From positions 62,001 through 126,000 of the forward strand of contig NZ_JAVHLD010000001.1 of assembly GCF_031082295.1 (NCBI RefSeq): a stretch of 64,000 bases of DNA, written 5' to 3'. The notes beneath the pieces are model-generated. The model did not search any database. It had not been told where the DNA came from and saw only the letters and a program-made list of their open reading frames with translations. The stretch comes from Humidesulfovibrio sp. (GTDB lineage Bacteria > Desulfobacterota > Desulfovibrionia > Desulfovibrionales > Desulfovibrionaceae). A program made the position numbers and the translations under genes. Below, in pieces: positions 18,987 through 27,786 of this stretch; position 1 is the stretch's first letter; every line of letters begins with the position of its first letter.

Positions 18987-19640
18987 CTAGCCCCCGCAGC
19001 GCTCCAGGAACTGGCGGTGGCGCTCGCCATAGGGCGGGAAGCCGAAGTAGGCCGAACCGGACACAAGCACGTCGGCCCCGGCCTTGACCAACTCTGCGCA
19101 GTTGTCGAGCGTCACGCCGCCGTCAACCTGAATGAGCGTGGCCGCCCCGGCCTTGGTGATCATGGCCTTGAGCTCGCGCACCTTGTCCATGCAGAAGGGG
19201 ATGAAGCTCTGCCCGCCGAAGCCTGGGTTCACGCTCATGATGAGCACCATGTCGAGCTGCGGCAGCAGGTAGCGCACGACCTCAAGCGGGGTGGCCGGGT
19301 TCAGCGCCACGGCGGGCTTGCAGCCGGCCTGGCGGATGGCGGCGCATACCCGCTCCAGGTGGTTGGTGGCCTCGGCGTGCACGCAGATGAGGTCGGCCCC
19401 GGCCTTGGCGAAGTCGTCGATGTAGCGTCCCGGATCGTCGATCATCAGGTGGCAGTCGAAGAAGAGCTTGCTCGTCTTGCGCATGGCGGCGATGACCGGC
19501 GGCCCGAAGGTGATGTTCGGCACGAAGGAGCCGTCCATGACGTCCAGGTGCGCCCACTTGATCCCGGCGGCCTCCAGGGCGGCCAGCTCGTCGGCCAGGC
19601 GGGCGAAATCGCAGGAGAGAAGCGAGGGCGAGAGGATCAT
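18987..19640 (-). CDS. rpe: Ribulose-phosphate 3-epimerase
   Basis: Interconverts ribulose-5-phosphate and xylulose-5-phosphate (pentose phosphate pathway). The 217-residue length is typical for this TIM-barrel enzyme. Family motifs are SPSLLSCDFARL at the N-terminus, HLDVMDGSFVPN (31-42) with the catalytic Asp and metal ligands, FDCHLMI (61-67), MSVNPGFGGQ, and IQVDGGVT with the second catalytic Asp. GGAGC precedes the ATG. It follows the heme operon by 49 bases and is probably its last gene, although no functional link with heme synthesis is evident. Confidence 0.96.
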   Translation of the reverse strand: MILSPSLLSCDFARLADELAALEAAGIKWAHLDVMDGSFVPNITFGPPVIAAMRKTSKLFFDCHLMIDDPGRYIDDFAKAGADLICVHAEATNHLERVCAAIRQAGCKPAVALNPATPLEVVRYLLPQLDMVLIMSVNPGFGGQSFIPFCMDKVRELKAMITKAGAATLIQVDGGVTLDNCAELVKAGADVLVSGSAYFGFPPYGERHRQFLERCGG

Positions 19641-19689
19641 GCTTTGGCTCCTTGGCTGGCGTTGCGCGGCTTCTCGCGGCCTGAGGCGG

Positions 19690-20142
19690 CTACTCGCCGC
19701 CCATGCTGAAATCCACCTTGATCTTGAACAGCGTGCTGGCGGGCAGGTTCATGATTGCCACCCCTGTCTTGGCCGTGATGTCGGCCAGGATCTCCTCCAC
19801 GGCCTCCTCGCTCGGCGCGATGAGGGCGAACCAGACGTTGAACTGGTGCGCGCGCAGGTAGTTGTGCGTCACGCCGCTGTGCTTGTTGACCTCGGCCACG
19901 AAGATGTCGAGCTTGTCCTCGGGCACCTCGGCTCCGCACAGGGTGCTCTTCCAGCCTAGCTGGCGGGAGCCGAAATTGGCGCCCATGCGGCGGATGACGC
20001 CCTGCTGCTTGAGACGGCGCACACGGGCCAGCACCTCGGCTTCCGTCAGTCCCACCTGCTCGCCCACGACCTCGTAGGGCCGTGAAGCCAGCGGAAAGCT
20101 CGACTGGATGATGTCGAGGATCTGTTTGTCGTAGGTGTCCAT
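19690..20142 (-). CDS. Siroheme decarboxylase subunit (AhbA/AhbB type)
   Basis: A 150-residue Lrp/AsnC-like protein. An N-terminal winged helix (DKQILDIIQSSFPLASRPY, then VRRLKQQGVIRRMGANF) is followed by an alpha-beta ligand domain. AhbA and AhbB together decarboxylate siroheme to 12,18-didecarboxysiroheme, the first step of the alternative heme pathway. The stretch GVIRRMGANFGSRQLG is typical of this family. The gene starts within the TGATG junction of ahbD. Only one subunit is encoded here, so the second must lie elsewhere or this one acts alone. I cannot decide between AhbA and AhbB by eye. Confidence 0.88.
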   Translation of the reverse strand: MDTYDKQILDIIQSSFPLASRPYEVVGEQVGLTEAEVLARVRRLKQQGVIRRMGANFGSRQLGWKSTLCGAEVPEDKLDIFVAEVNKHSGVTHNYLRAHQFNVWFALIAPSEEAVEEILADITAKTGVAIMNLPASTLFKIKVDFSMGGE

Positions 20143-21341
20143 CAGGCACCGGCCTTGGCCAGCTTCACCGGCGTGTGCGAGCACAGCGGCTCCTCGCGCA
20201 GGTAGCCCCCGCGCATGGTGGCCGCGCGGGCGCGGCAGCCGCCGCAGACCTTCTCGTATTCGCAGACCCCGCACTTGCCCTCGTAGACCTTGGGGTTGCG
20301 CAGGTTCAGGAACTGCTGGGATTTCTTCCAGATCTCCGGGAACGGCGTCTTGCGCACGTCGCCGCAATGGAGGTCCAGGTAGCCGCAGGGCTGCACGATG
20401 CCCGAATGGGAGATGAAGCAGAAGCCCACCCCGCCCAGGCAGCCGCGGCTCACGGCGTCGAGCCCGAAGGTCTCGAAGTTCACCGGGGTGCCGTCCTCCT
20501 TGGCCCGCTGGCGCAGGATGCGGTGGTAGTGCGGCGCGCAGGTGGCCTTCAGCTGCATGTCCGTGGTCTTGCGGAAGTCATAGAACCAGTTGAGCACGTC
20601 CTCGTACTCTTCGGCCGTGATGACCTGCGCGCCCAGTTCGGCGGCGCGGCCCGTGGGCACCAGCAGGAATATATGCCAGGCGCTGGCGCCGAGGTCCTCC
20701 GCCAGGTGGAAGATCTCCTTGAACTGGTGCAGGTTGTCCTTGGTGACCGTGGTGTTGATCTGAAACTCCATGCCCGCGGCCTTGAGGTGCTCGATGCCCT
20801 GCATGGAGGCGGCGAAGGCGCCCTTGACCCCGCGGAACTCGTCGTGGGCCGGGGCGTTGGGCGCGTCGATGGAGATGGAGCAGCGCTCGATGCCCAGTTC
20901 CTTGATCTCACGGGCGTTCTGGGCCGTGAGCATGGTGCCGTTGGGCGCCATGACGCAGCGCAGCCCCTTGCTCTTGGCGTAGGGGATGAGCTCGTACAGG
21001 TCGTGGCGCATGAAGGGCTCGCCGCCCGTGAAGATGATGATGGGGCTGCCCGCCTCGGGGAAGGTGTCGATGAGGGCCTTGGCCTCCGCGGTGGAAAGCT
21101 CGCCCTCATAGGGCTCGGGGTGCGCCTCGGCCCGGCAGTGCTTGCAGGCCAGGTTGCAGGAGCGAGTCACTTCCCAGGCGATGAGCCGAAGCTGCGGCAC
21201 GCCGTCCGTGGGGCCTTTTATGTGCTGCTCGCCGGGGTGCGAGCCGGGATGGCCACCACCGGGATGTCCACCGCCAGGATGGCCGGGGCGCATGCCGCTG
21301 GGGTGCCCGCCCCCGGGGTGTCCTTTCGCATGATCGTGCAT
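20142..21341 (-). CDS. ahbD: Heme b synthase AhbD (radical SAM)
   Basis: Final step of the alternative heme pathway: oxidative decarboxylation of two propionate side chains of iron-coproporphyrin III to vinyl groups. The 399-residue protein has the radical SAM motif CNLACKHC (C62, C66, C69), the GGEPF motif, and a C-terminal SPASM-like cysteine cluster (CGVCEYEKVCGGC). The first 40 residues are a His/Gly/Pro repeat (HPGGGHPGG-type), possibly metal-binding. It lies between hemB (19-base gap) and the siroheme decarboxylase gene (1-base overlap). Assignment to AhbD rather than AhbC rests on the His-rich N-terminus, the C-terminal cysteines and the order of the operon. Confidence 0.92.
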   Translation of the reverse strand: MHDHAKGHPGGGHPSGMRPGHPGGGHPGGGHPGSHPGEQHIKGPTDGVPQLRLIAWEVTRSCNLACKHCRAEAHPEPYEGELSTAEAKALIDTFPEAGSPIIIFTGGEPFMRHDLYELIPYAKSKGLRCVMAPNGTMLTAQNAREIKELGIERCSISIDAPNAPAHDEFRGVKGAFAASMQGIEHLKAAGMEFQINTTVTKDNLHQFKEIFHLAEDLGASAWHIFLLVPTGRAAELGAQVITAEEYEDVLNWFYDFRKTTDMQLKATCAPHYHRILRQRAKEDGTPVNFETFGLDAVSRGCLGGVGFCFISHSGIVQPCGYLDLHCGDVRKTPFPEIWKKSQQFLNLRNPKVYEGKCGVCEYEKVCGGCRARAATMRGGYLREEPLCSHTPVKLAKAGA

Positions 21342-21360
21342 AGATCGCCTGTTTTTTCGT

Positions 21361-22347
21361 TTATTTATTGAGCCATTTGAGGACGTCTTCGGCGAAGTAG
21401 GTCAGAATGATATCCGCCCCGGCGCGCTTGAAGGAAGTCATCATCTCCATGACCATGCGCTCCTCATCCACCCAGCCGTTGGCGGCCGCGGCCTTGACCA
21501 TGCTGTACTCGCCGCTCACGTTGTACACGGCGATGGGCGTGTCGAAGCCGTCGCGCAGTTGGCGCACGATGTCCAGGTACGGCAGGCCCGGCTTGACCAT
21601 GAGGATGTCCGCGCCTTCCGCCAGGTCGGCCTCAGCTTCGCGCAGGGCCTCGCGGCTGTTGGCCGGGTCCATCTGGTGGGTCTTGCGGTCGCCGAACTTG
21701 GGCGTGCTCTCGGCGGCCTCGCGGAACGGCCCGTAAAAGGCCGAGGCGTACTTCACGGCGTAGCTCATGATGGGCACGCCGGAGAAGCCGTTCTCGTCAA
21801 GCGTCTCGCGGATGGCCAGCACGCGGCCGTCCATCATGTCCGAAGGGGCCACCATGTCCGCCCCGGCGCGCACGTGCGACAGCGCCGAGCGGGCCAGCAG
21901 GTCCAGGGTGGGGTCATTGAGAATCTCTCCGCCCTTCTGCACGATGCCGCAGTGGCCGTGGGAGGTGTATTCGCAGAGGCAGACGTCGGTGATGACCACC
22001 AGTTCCGGGAAGGCCTGCTTCAGGCGGCGCACGGCCTCCTGGACAATGCCCTCGTCGGCGTAGGCCTGGCTTCCCAGCTCGTCCTTCTCCTTCGGGATGC
22101 CGAAGAGCAGCACGGCTTGCAGCCCGTTCTTGACCGCCGCGCCCACCTGTTTCTCCAGTTCCTGGAGCGAGAGCTGGAACTGCCCGGGCATGGAGCCGAT
22201 GGGCTTCCTGAAGCCGGAGTCATCGGTCTCCACCACGAAGTAGGGCATGACCAGATCGGCGGGCCTGATCTCGTTCTCGCGCACCAGGGCGCGGATGCCG
22301 GGGCTGCGGCGCAGGCGGCGGCCCCTGTAGAAGTCCGAATCGAGCAT
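21361..22347 (-). CDS. hemB: Porphobilinogen synthase (delta-aminolevulinic acid dehydratase)
   Basis: Condenses two 5-aminolevulinate molecules to porphobilinogen. The 328-residue length is normal. The zinc-type cysteine triad is present (C123, C125, C133 in CLCEYTSHGHCG). The two active-site lysines are K199 (SYAVKYASAFYGPFR) and K252 (MVKPGLPYLD), the latter forming the Schiff base. The gene sits between ahbC (9-base gap) and ahbD, giving the operon both an early tetrapyrrole step and the late siroheme-to-heme steps. Confidence 0.97.
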   Translation of the reverse strand: MLDSDFYRGRRLRRSPGIRALVRENEIRPADLVMPYFVVETDDSGFRKPIGSMPGQFQLSLQELEKQVGAAVKNGLQAVLLFGIPKEKDELGSQAYADEGIVQEAVRRLKQAFPELVVITDVCLCEYTSHGHCGIVQKGGEILNDPTLDLLARSALSHVRAGADMVAPSDMMDGRVLAIRETLDENGFSGVPIMSYAVKYASAFYGPFREAAESTPKFGDRKTHQMDPANSREALREAEADLAEGADILMVKPGLPYLDIVRQLRDGFDTPIAVYNVSGEYSMVKAAAANGWVDEERMVMEMMTSFKRAGADIILTYFAEDVLKWLNK

Positions 22348-22356
22348 AGAGCCCTC

Positions 22357-23541
22357 CTAGTCCTTCTTGATTTCCTCGTCCGTCAGGTAGCAGGCGGGAT
22401 CCTGAGCCCACACGTCGCCGTAGTAGGCCTCGGCCCGGGCGCGGAAGTTGCCGCCGCAGATGTTCAGGAACTTGCAGGTGGCGCAGCGGCCCTTCACGTG
22501 GGGCTTCTTGTCCTTCAGTTTGTGCAGCAGCTCGATGTTCGGGTCGTCCCAGATCTCGGAGAACGGGCGCTCCAGCACGTTGCCGAAGCTGTGCTGGCGC
22601 CAGAACTGGTCGGCGTGCACCTGGCCGTCCCAGGAGATGCAGCCGATGCCGCGGCCGGTGCTGTTGCCCTCGTTCATCTGGAGCAGCTCCATGACCTCGG
22701 CGGCGCGCTTGGGGTCTTCCTTGAGCAGGCGATAGTAGACCAGGGGGCCGTCGGCGTGGTTGTCCACGGTCAGCACTTCCTTGGGCCGCCCGGCGTCAAA
22801 CAGGGCGCGGGTCTCGTCCATGATGAGGTTCACCACGGCTCTCGTCTCGGCGTGGTCCAGGTCTTCCTTGATGAGGTCGGAGCCACGGCCGGAGTAGACC
22901 AGGTGGTAGAAGCAGATGCGCGGCACGTCGAGGTCGCGCACGATCTTGAAGAGCGTGGGCACCTCGCCCTGGTTGCGCTTGTTGATGGTGAAGCGCAGGC
23001 CGACCTTGAGGCCCTCGGCCATGCAGTTCTCCACGCCCTCGATGGCCTTCTTGAAGGAGCCGGGCACGGCGCGGAACTTGTCGTGAATCTCCTCGCCGCC
23101 GTCGAGCGAGATGCCGACGTAGGACAGGCCGACGCTTTTCAGCTCCCTCGCCTTTTCCTTGGTGATGAGGGTGCCGTTGGTGGAGATGACCGCGCGCATG
23201 CCCTTGGAGGTGGCGTAGCTGGCGAGTTCCACCAGGTCCTTGCGCACCAGCGGCTCGCCGCCGGAGAAGAGCATGACCGGAGCGCCGTAGGCGGCCAGGT
23301 CGTCGATGAGGGTCTTGGCCTGGTCGGTATTGATCTGGTCCGTGCCCTCGGGGTCAACGGCCTTGGCGTAGCAGTGCACGCACTTCAGGTTGCAGCGCTT
23401 GGTCATGTTCCAGACCACCACGGGCTTCTTGTCCGCGGAGAACTGGAGCAGGTGCGAGGGCAACTTGCCGGAATGGCGGTTGTAGCGCAGGGCGTCGGCG
23501 GCCTCGACGGCGCCGCAGTAGAGCTTGGATATGCCGATCAT
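22357..23541 (-). CDS. ahbC: 12,18-didecarboxysiroheme deacetylase AhbC (radical SAM)
   Basis: Removes two acetate side chains from didecarboxysiroheme to give iron-coproporphyrin III. The 394-residue protein starts MIGISKLYCG, typical of the AhbC/NirJ group, and has the radical SAM motif CNLKCVHC (C50, C54, C57), FSGGEPLVRKD, and C-terminal SPASM-like cysteines (CATCKFLNICGG). It is the first gene of the heme operon. GAGG lies seven bases before the ATG. The upstream gap has no clear promoter apart from an AT-rich CATTAAAAA stretch. Confidence 0.93.
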   Translation of the reverse strand: MIGISKLYCGAVEAADALRYNRHSGKLPSHLLQFSADKKPVVVWNMTKRCNLKCVHCYAKAVDPEGTDQINTDQAKTLIDDLAAYGAPVMLFSGGEPLVRKDLVELASYATSKGMRAVISTNGTLITKEKARELKSVGLSYVGISLDGGEEIHDKFRAVPGSFKKAIEGVENCMAEGLKVGLRFTINKRNQGEVPTLFKIVRDLDVPRICFYHLVYSGRGSDLIKEDLDHAETRAVVNLIMDETRALFDAGRPKEVLTVDNHADGPLVYYRLLKEDPKRAAEVMELLQMNEGNSTGRGIGCISWDGQVHADQFWRQHSFGNVLERPFSEIWDDPNIELLHKLKDKKPHVKGRCATCKFLNICGGNFRARAEAYYGDVWAQDPACYLTDEEIKKD

Positions 23542-23616
23542 GAAAACCTCGTTGGTGGCAGAGCGTTTTTAATGCGAGGCACTCCCCTATCACATTCGAG
23601 GCCGGTGGCAAAGCCG

Positions 23617-23642
23617 AAAAAAAGGGGCGGAAATTCCGCCCC
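23617..23642 (-). terminator. Rho-independent terminator after the OmpA-type lipoprotein gene
   Basis: On the minus strand GGGGCGG pairs with CCGCCCC around a 5-base loop, followed by at least seven T. It lies 44 bases past the stop codon of the lipoprotein gene and just before the heme operon. Confidence 0.88.
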
Positions 23643-23685
23643 CTGGATGTGAATGTCGTGCGCCGTGGCCGCTGCTCGGCCCGGG

Positions 23686-24855
23686 CTACCTGTCCAGACG
23701 GACCTCCACGCGGCGGTTGCGCTGCTTGTTGGCCGGGGAGGTGTTCGGCACCAGCGGGCGCGTCTTGCCATAGCCCTCGGTGCGCAGGGTCGCGGGGTCA
23801 ACCCCGCCGCGCTCAACCAGGAACGCCTTCACAGAGGCCGAGCGCCGCTCGCTGAGCTTCTGGTTGTACTCAAGCGAGGCGTCTGAGTCGCAGTGTCCGG
23901 CGATGACCACCCGCTTGCCCTTGAGCACGTCGGAATTGAGCGCCTTGGCCAGCTCGTTCAGGAGCGTGTAGGATTCCTCGCGGATGCGCGAGGAGTCGAC
24001 GTCGAACTCGATCTTGAGCTTCAGGCCGCCGCTGTCGCGCTTGCCGCGCTTGCCCGGCTTGCCGCCGCTTTCCAGCAGTCCGGCGGCCATGCCGCGCGAT
24101 TCGGCGTCGTCAGCGTCTCCGGCCAGGGGCGAGCCGCTCAGCATGATGTTCTTTGTCATGCCGGCGTAGGAATCGGCAAAGCCGAGCTCCTCGTCGGTCG
24201 GCGGCATCCACGACTTGATGGGCACGGCCATGTCGCGGGCCATGGAGGCCATCGCCTCGGCCAGTGCAGAGTCGGACAGGCGGGTATGCAAGTCGAAGAG
24301 TATCCAGTCCTGGGTCAGGCGTGCGTTGACACGGGCGGACTGGTCCATGGCCAGGACGAGGTTGCCCCCCTGGGTCTCGTAGACGCGGATCTGCAGGGTC
24401 ACGGCGGTGCTGTCGATGGTGCCGCCGGTGTAGAGGTACGGCACGATGCCCACCACCACGAGGTCGGCCCCGGCGCGCCGGGCCACGCTCACGGCCTGTT
24501 CCGGCCCCCGGTAGGTCAGCTGCGGATCGAGCATGATGGATTCGAAGGCGGCTTCCTCGGTCCAGGTCTGGTGCACCAGCCGGGCCAGCTCGCGGCCCAC
24601 AAGCGGGGCGTTTTCCATCTTCTGGCTGATCCAGAAGGGGTACATGAGCACCTGCGGCGCGTCGTTCAGCTTGCTCTTCGGCTTGACGGAGATGGCCAGC
24701 TTGCTCTTCTCCACCGGCGCGTCGCGGTAGACCTTGCTCGGGTTGACGACGCTCGGGTCCACGTGGGCGCAGGCCAGCAGCCCGAACATGGCGCAGGCGA
24801 TGACGGCCAGGGTGCTCAGGGCGCGGAGGCATTTGGCGATGTTGTCGGGTTTCAT
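23686..24855 (-). CDS. OmpA-family outer-membrane lipoprotein
   Basis: A 389-residue protein with a lipoprotein signal: hydrophobic core then LLAC as lipobox near residue 29. The middle (about 60-250) resembles assembly-type domains that analyse multiple lipoproteins (RRAGADLVVVGIVPYLYTGG), and the C-terminal 110 residues form an OmpA-like peptidoglycan-binding domain, with IEFDVDSS, VIAGHCDSDA, LSERRSASVKAFLV and NRRVEVRL. It probably links the outer membrane to the cell wall. The ATG at 24855 puts the signal peptide at the N-terminus; a second in-frame ATG lies 24 bases upstream. A strong terminator follows. Confidence 0.85.
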   Translation of the reverse strand: MKPDNIAKCLRALSTLAVIACAMFGLLACAHVDPSVVNPSKVYRDAPVEKSKLAISVKPKSKLNDAPQVLMYPFWISQKMENAPLVGRELARLVHQTWTEEAAFESIMLDPQLTYRGPEQAVSVARRAGADLVVVGIVPYLYTGGTIDSTAVTLQIRVYETQGGNLVLAMDQSARVNARLTQDWILFDLHTRLSDSALAEAMASMARDMAVPIKSWMPPTDEELGFADSYAGMTKNIMLSGSPLAGDADDAESRGMAAGLLESGGKPGKRGKRDSGGLKLKIEFDVDSSRIREESYTLLNELAKALNSDVLKGKRVVIAGHCDSDASLEYNQKLSERRSASVKAFLVERGGVDPATLRTEGYGKTRPLVPNTSPANKQRNRRVEVRLDR

Positions 24856-24992
24856 GGGCGCACTCTCGCAAGTATGCATGTTGCCCGCGCGCGACGGAAT
24901 CCCGACGCGGACGCGGTCCTGTGCAGCCATACAAGCAAAATGCGTACCGCCAGCCCTGAAATGAGGGCATGCGTGGACGGAACACGAAGCGG

Positions 24993-25346
24993 TTACTGCA
25001 GAAGCCGAGTGGGCGCGGGAGCCTGCCCCATGACGCGAAGCAGCTGCTCGCGCGAATCGACCAATCCCCGGCGCAGCAGCTGGCGCTTCTCCGGCGCCAG
25101 GCGGCGGAAGTCCGGTGTGGCGGCTATTTCGGTCAGGCGGCGCATTTCCTCGTTGATGCCCCGGATGCGCGATTGCAGGCAGCGCTCCGGCGGACAGACG
25201 CGGCGGGCGGCCTCGGCCAGGGTGCGCACTTCCTCGGCCAAGCGCAACAGCCCGTTTGGGTTGACCTGTGCGGCGCTGCGACGGACGGAACAGTAGGCCC
25301 GCCACTTGCGGCGCACCCAGTCGAGAACGGGTTTGCGCCTGGTCAC
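24993..25346 (-). CDS. Small basic, helical protein of unknown function
   Basis: A 117-residue protein rich in Arg, Leu and Glu, predicted all-helical, with Cys in the sequence RRVCPPERCLQS. It starts with GTG at 25346, five bases after the stop of the YIP1 gene, so translation is probably coupled. I do not recognise the family. There is no signal peptide or membrane segment. The 137 bases between it and the lipoprotein gene hold nothing that I can identify. Confidence 0.6.
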   Translation of the reverse strand: MTRRKPVLDWVRRKWRAYCSVRRSAAQVNPNGLLRLAEEVRTLAEAARRVCPPERCLQSRIRGINEEMRRLTEIAATPDFRRLAPEKRQLLRRGLVDSREQLLRVMGQAPAPTRLLQ

Positions 25347-25350
25347 GGCC

Positions 25351-26496
25351 TTAGGCCTTGGGCATGGACTGCATCAGGCCAAGCACCACGGCCAGAAGCA
25401 GCAGGATGGGCAGGAACACGGCGAACATGGCCACGGAACCGCGCGTGCGGTGCGCCTCGCGCAGGCCGATGACGGTGAGTCCAAGGCTCCAGATGCCGCC
25501 GATCATGGGGCCGATGAACGGCAGGAACCCGAGAACCAGCGGCGCCGCGGAATAGCACAGCACCCGGAAGGTGGCCTCGGCGCCAAAGCCCTGCCCGCCA
25601 GTGAACCGGAAGACGGCCCGCAGAATCAGGTGGATGACGCCGGTCATGAGCATGAGCCGCATGATAAGCAGCAAGGGGTAGAACATGAGGACCAGGATCG
25701 CTCCGCCTCCAGCCACTCCAAGGCCCAGATCCATGAGTTCCGGGTTGCCGGTGTATTGCGACAGGCCACCCAGGCTCGTGAGCCCCCAGAAGTACTGGCA
25801 GAGCACCATGAACTCGGCCAGGAGCAGGTGAAAGATCAGCGGTTTGGCCATGCCGCCGGTGACGGGCATGGTGCGGAAGAATTCCGAGGGAGTTTTGAGC
25901 ACCGCAGTGATGGTGCCCCACAGGCCGGGGAAGAACCCATGACGCGGCAGGTCCTCGAAGGGCACGGGCGAGCCGGTTCCCTGCTGCCCGGACTGAGCGG
26001 ACGACCGGGCGGACCAGGGCTCGGGAATGGCGTTCTGGTCCGAGGACTGGGCCGGAGCCTGATACGGGGGCGCGGCCTCCGGGCTGGAGGGCTCGGCGCT
26101 GGAGATCTCGGTGGGGGGGCCGTCAACCTTCGAGGCATCCGGTTTCGGGGCGTCCTGATTCGGAGCGCCTGGCTTCACGCCCTGGAGGTGCTTCCAGGCC
26201 TGCTCCGCTGCGGCGCGCTGGGCGGCCATGGGGTCTTGGCTGGGCGTCGTCGGGGGGCGGGCCGAGAGGTCCTGGCCCGTGCCGAGAGGCGAAGGCTGTT
26301 CGGGACGCAGGTCGGACGGACGCGTGGTCAGAGGGGCGCGTTCAGGAGCCTGGGCGTAGTTCGGCGGCAGGTCGTCCACCACGCGGAAACGAAACTTGTG
26401 CTCGCACCGGGGGCAGGTGGCCATCTGGGCGCGCGGTGGTATCTTGGCAAGGTCCATTTCCCGGCCAAAGCCGCAGTTGGGGCAGAGAATCCGCAT
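25351..26496 (-). CDS. YIP1-family membrane protein with N-terminal zinc ribbon
   Basis: A 381-residue protein. Residues 1-40 hold an MJ0042-type zinc finger (CPNCGF then CPRCEHKF). A Pro/Ala/Ser-rich linker extends to about 200. The C-terminal 180 residues have four or five hydrophobic helices typical of the YIP1/Yip1-like domain. Role unknown; bacterial members often sit near envelope genes. AAGGA lies five bases before the ATG at 26496; a GTG directly before it is also in frame. Confidence 0.75.
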   Translation of the reverse strand: MRILCPNCGFGREMDLAKIPPRAQMATCPRCEHKFRFRVVDDLPPNYAQAPERAPLTTRPSDLRPEQPSPLGTGQDLSARPPTTPSQDPMAAQRAAAEQAWKHLQGVKPGAPNQDAPKPDASKVDGPPTEISSAEPSSPEAAPPYQAPAQSSDQNAIPEPWSARSSAQSGQQGTGSPVPFEDLPRHGFFPGLWGTITAVLKTPSEFFRTMPVTGGMAKPLIFHLLLAEFMVLCQYFWGLTSLGGLSQYTGNPELMDLGLGVAGGGAILVLMFYPLLLIMRLMLMTGVIHLILRAVFRFTGGQGFGAEATFRVLCYSAAPLVLGFLPFIGPMIGGIWSLGLTVIGLREAHRTRGSVAMFAVFLPILLLLAVVLGLMQSMPKA

Positions 26497-26574
26497 CACG
26501 ATCCTTGGGACTAAGGTTGAATCAGGACTGTTCCAATAGCCGTTTTGCGCGAAGGAGGCAAGACACTCCGGCTA

Positions 26575-27786
26575 TCAGCCGAATTCCGGCGGCAACAGCA
26601 GGCAGCGCGGCCCTTCGTCCGCAATGCGGGCGGCGAGAATCCCGCGCGGCTGGCTCGGGTATTCCAGGCTGAGCGCGTGCCGCACAAATCCGGCTCCGGC
26701 CTCGTCGAAGCCGACCAGCTTGCGTCGCAAGTCATCGACACCCTTGCGCAGGCGGCTCAAGTGCTCGATCTCCACATTGAGGGCCAGGGCCTGCACCCCG
26801 CTGATGCCTGTCAGGCGCTCGTGCACAGGGTTGACGAAGGAAACGCCCGGCGCGTTGCGGAACAGCCGGAGCTGCACGTCGGGCCAGAGGCCAAAGCCGG
26901 TGATGGCGTTTTCCGCGTCCGGGTAGGGCGAAAGGCGCGGAAAGTGCCAGGCCGAGACCTCCGGCATGGCGCACAGTGCCGGCAGCGCGGCCCAGGCCGC
27001 TGGCGACAGGCGCTCGTCGGCGTCGAGGTACAGCACCCAGTCGCCCGAGCAGGCGGCGAGCATGGCGTTGCGCTGGGCCGAGAAGTCCGCGCCGAGCGGC
27101 CGGGCGCTCTGCCGCACCGGGATGCCCTGCGGCACGGCGATTTCCGGCAGCGTCTCCGCATCCCAGACCAGCACGAGCTCGTCCAGCCAGTCCGGAAACT
27201 GCGCGAAGAACTCCTGCAGGTCCGGCTCCGAAGGCGCGAGGATGGCCGCCGCCGTCAGCCGGGGCCTGGGCGGAGCGTGCGGCAGCGCCAACGCGCGGGA
27301 ACGCGTGAGCAGCAGCTCCAGCGGCTTGTGCGCGGCCTTGGCCCGGGGCGGAAGTTCCGGGTTCGGCAGGACAAGGACGTCCTGAAGGGTGACGCCTGCG
27401 CGGTCGAGCAGAAAGAACAGCGCCCAGGGCGAGGTATCCGCCGCCAGTCCGGCCGCAAGTCCAGCAGTAGCCCCCTCGCGCCACCATTCGAGACGTTTGT
27501 CGTCGCGCAGGGCGCGCACCAGGGGCAGGTCATGCTCGAACACCAGAACGGATCCGGCAGGCAGGCGTTGCGCCAAGGCGTTGGCCAGCGCGGCGGAGCC
27601 GAGCCCCAGCAGCAGAAGGTACCCGCGGTCAGAGCGTTCGAAGGCGGCGACGGCGCGGGTGGTCAGGCGCTCCAGGTCCGCTGGCGCGGGCACGGGCGGC
27701 AGAGCCACGGGCCCGTCCTGGCCCACGAAACAGAAGCCAACGACTTGTGCGCTGTATTCGTTCAATATTTTATGTGCCTGCTTCAC
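26575..27786 (-). CDS. Two-part protein with GT2-type glycosyltransferase domain
   Basis: A 403-residue protein. The first 170 residues are of unknown type, with a Gly/Leu-rich nucleotide-fold-like stretch (YLLLLGLGSAALANALA). The rest resembles family 2 glycosyltransferases of the KdtX/WaaE kind: DFSAQRNAMLAACSGDW followed by VLYLDADER, whose DxD would bind a metal-nucleotide sugar. It starts with GTG inside the end of the preceding glycosyltransferase gene (17-base overlap), so the two are cotranslated. The sugar and acceptor are unknown. Confidence 0.75.
   Translation of the reverse strand: MKQAHKILNEYSAQVVGFCFVGQDGPVALPPVPAPADLERLTTRAVAAFERSDRGYLLLLGLGSAALANALAQRLPAGSVLVFEHDLPLVRALRDDKRLEWWREGATAGLAAGLAADTSPWALFFLLDRAGVTLQDVLVLPNPELPPRAKAAHKPLELLLTRSRALALPHAPPRPRLTAAAILAPSEPDLQEFFAQFPDWLDELVLVWDAETLPEIAVPQGIPVRQSARPLGADFSAQRNAMLAACSGDWVLYLDADERLSPAAWAALPALCAMPEVSAWHFPRLSPYPDAENAITGFGLWPDVQLRLFRNAPGVSFVNPVHERLTGISGVQALALNVEIEHLSRLRKGVDDLRRKLVGFDEAGAGFVRHALSLEYPSQPRGILAARIADEGPRCLLLPPEFG

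Noticed and set aside
21230-21335. CRISPR-like short repeats near the start of ahbD
   Set aside because: They are imperfect 12-15-base units that encode the His/Gly/Pro tail; spacers are absent.
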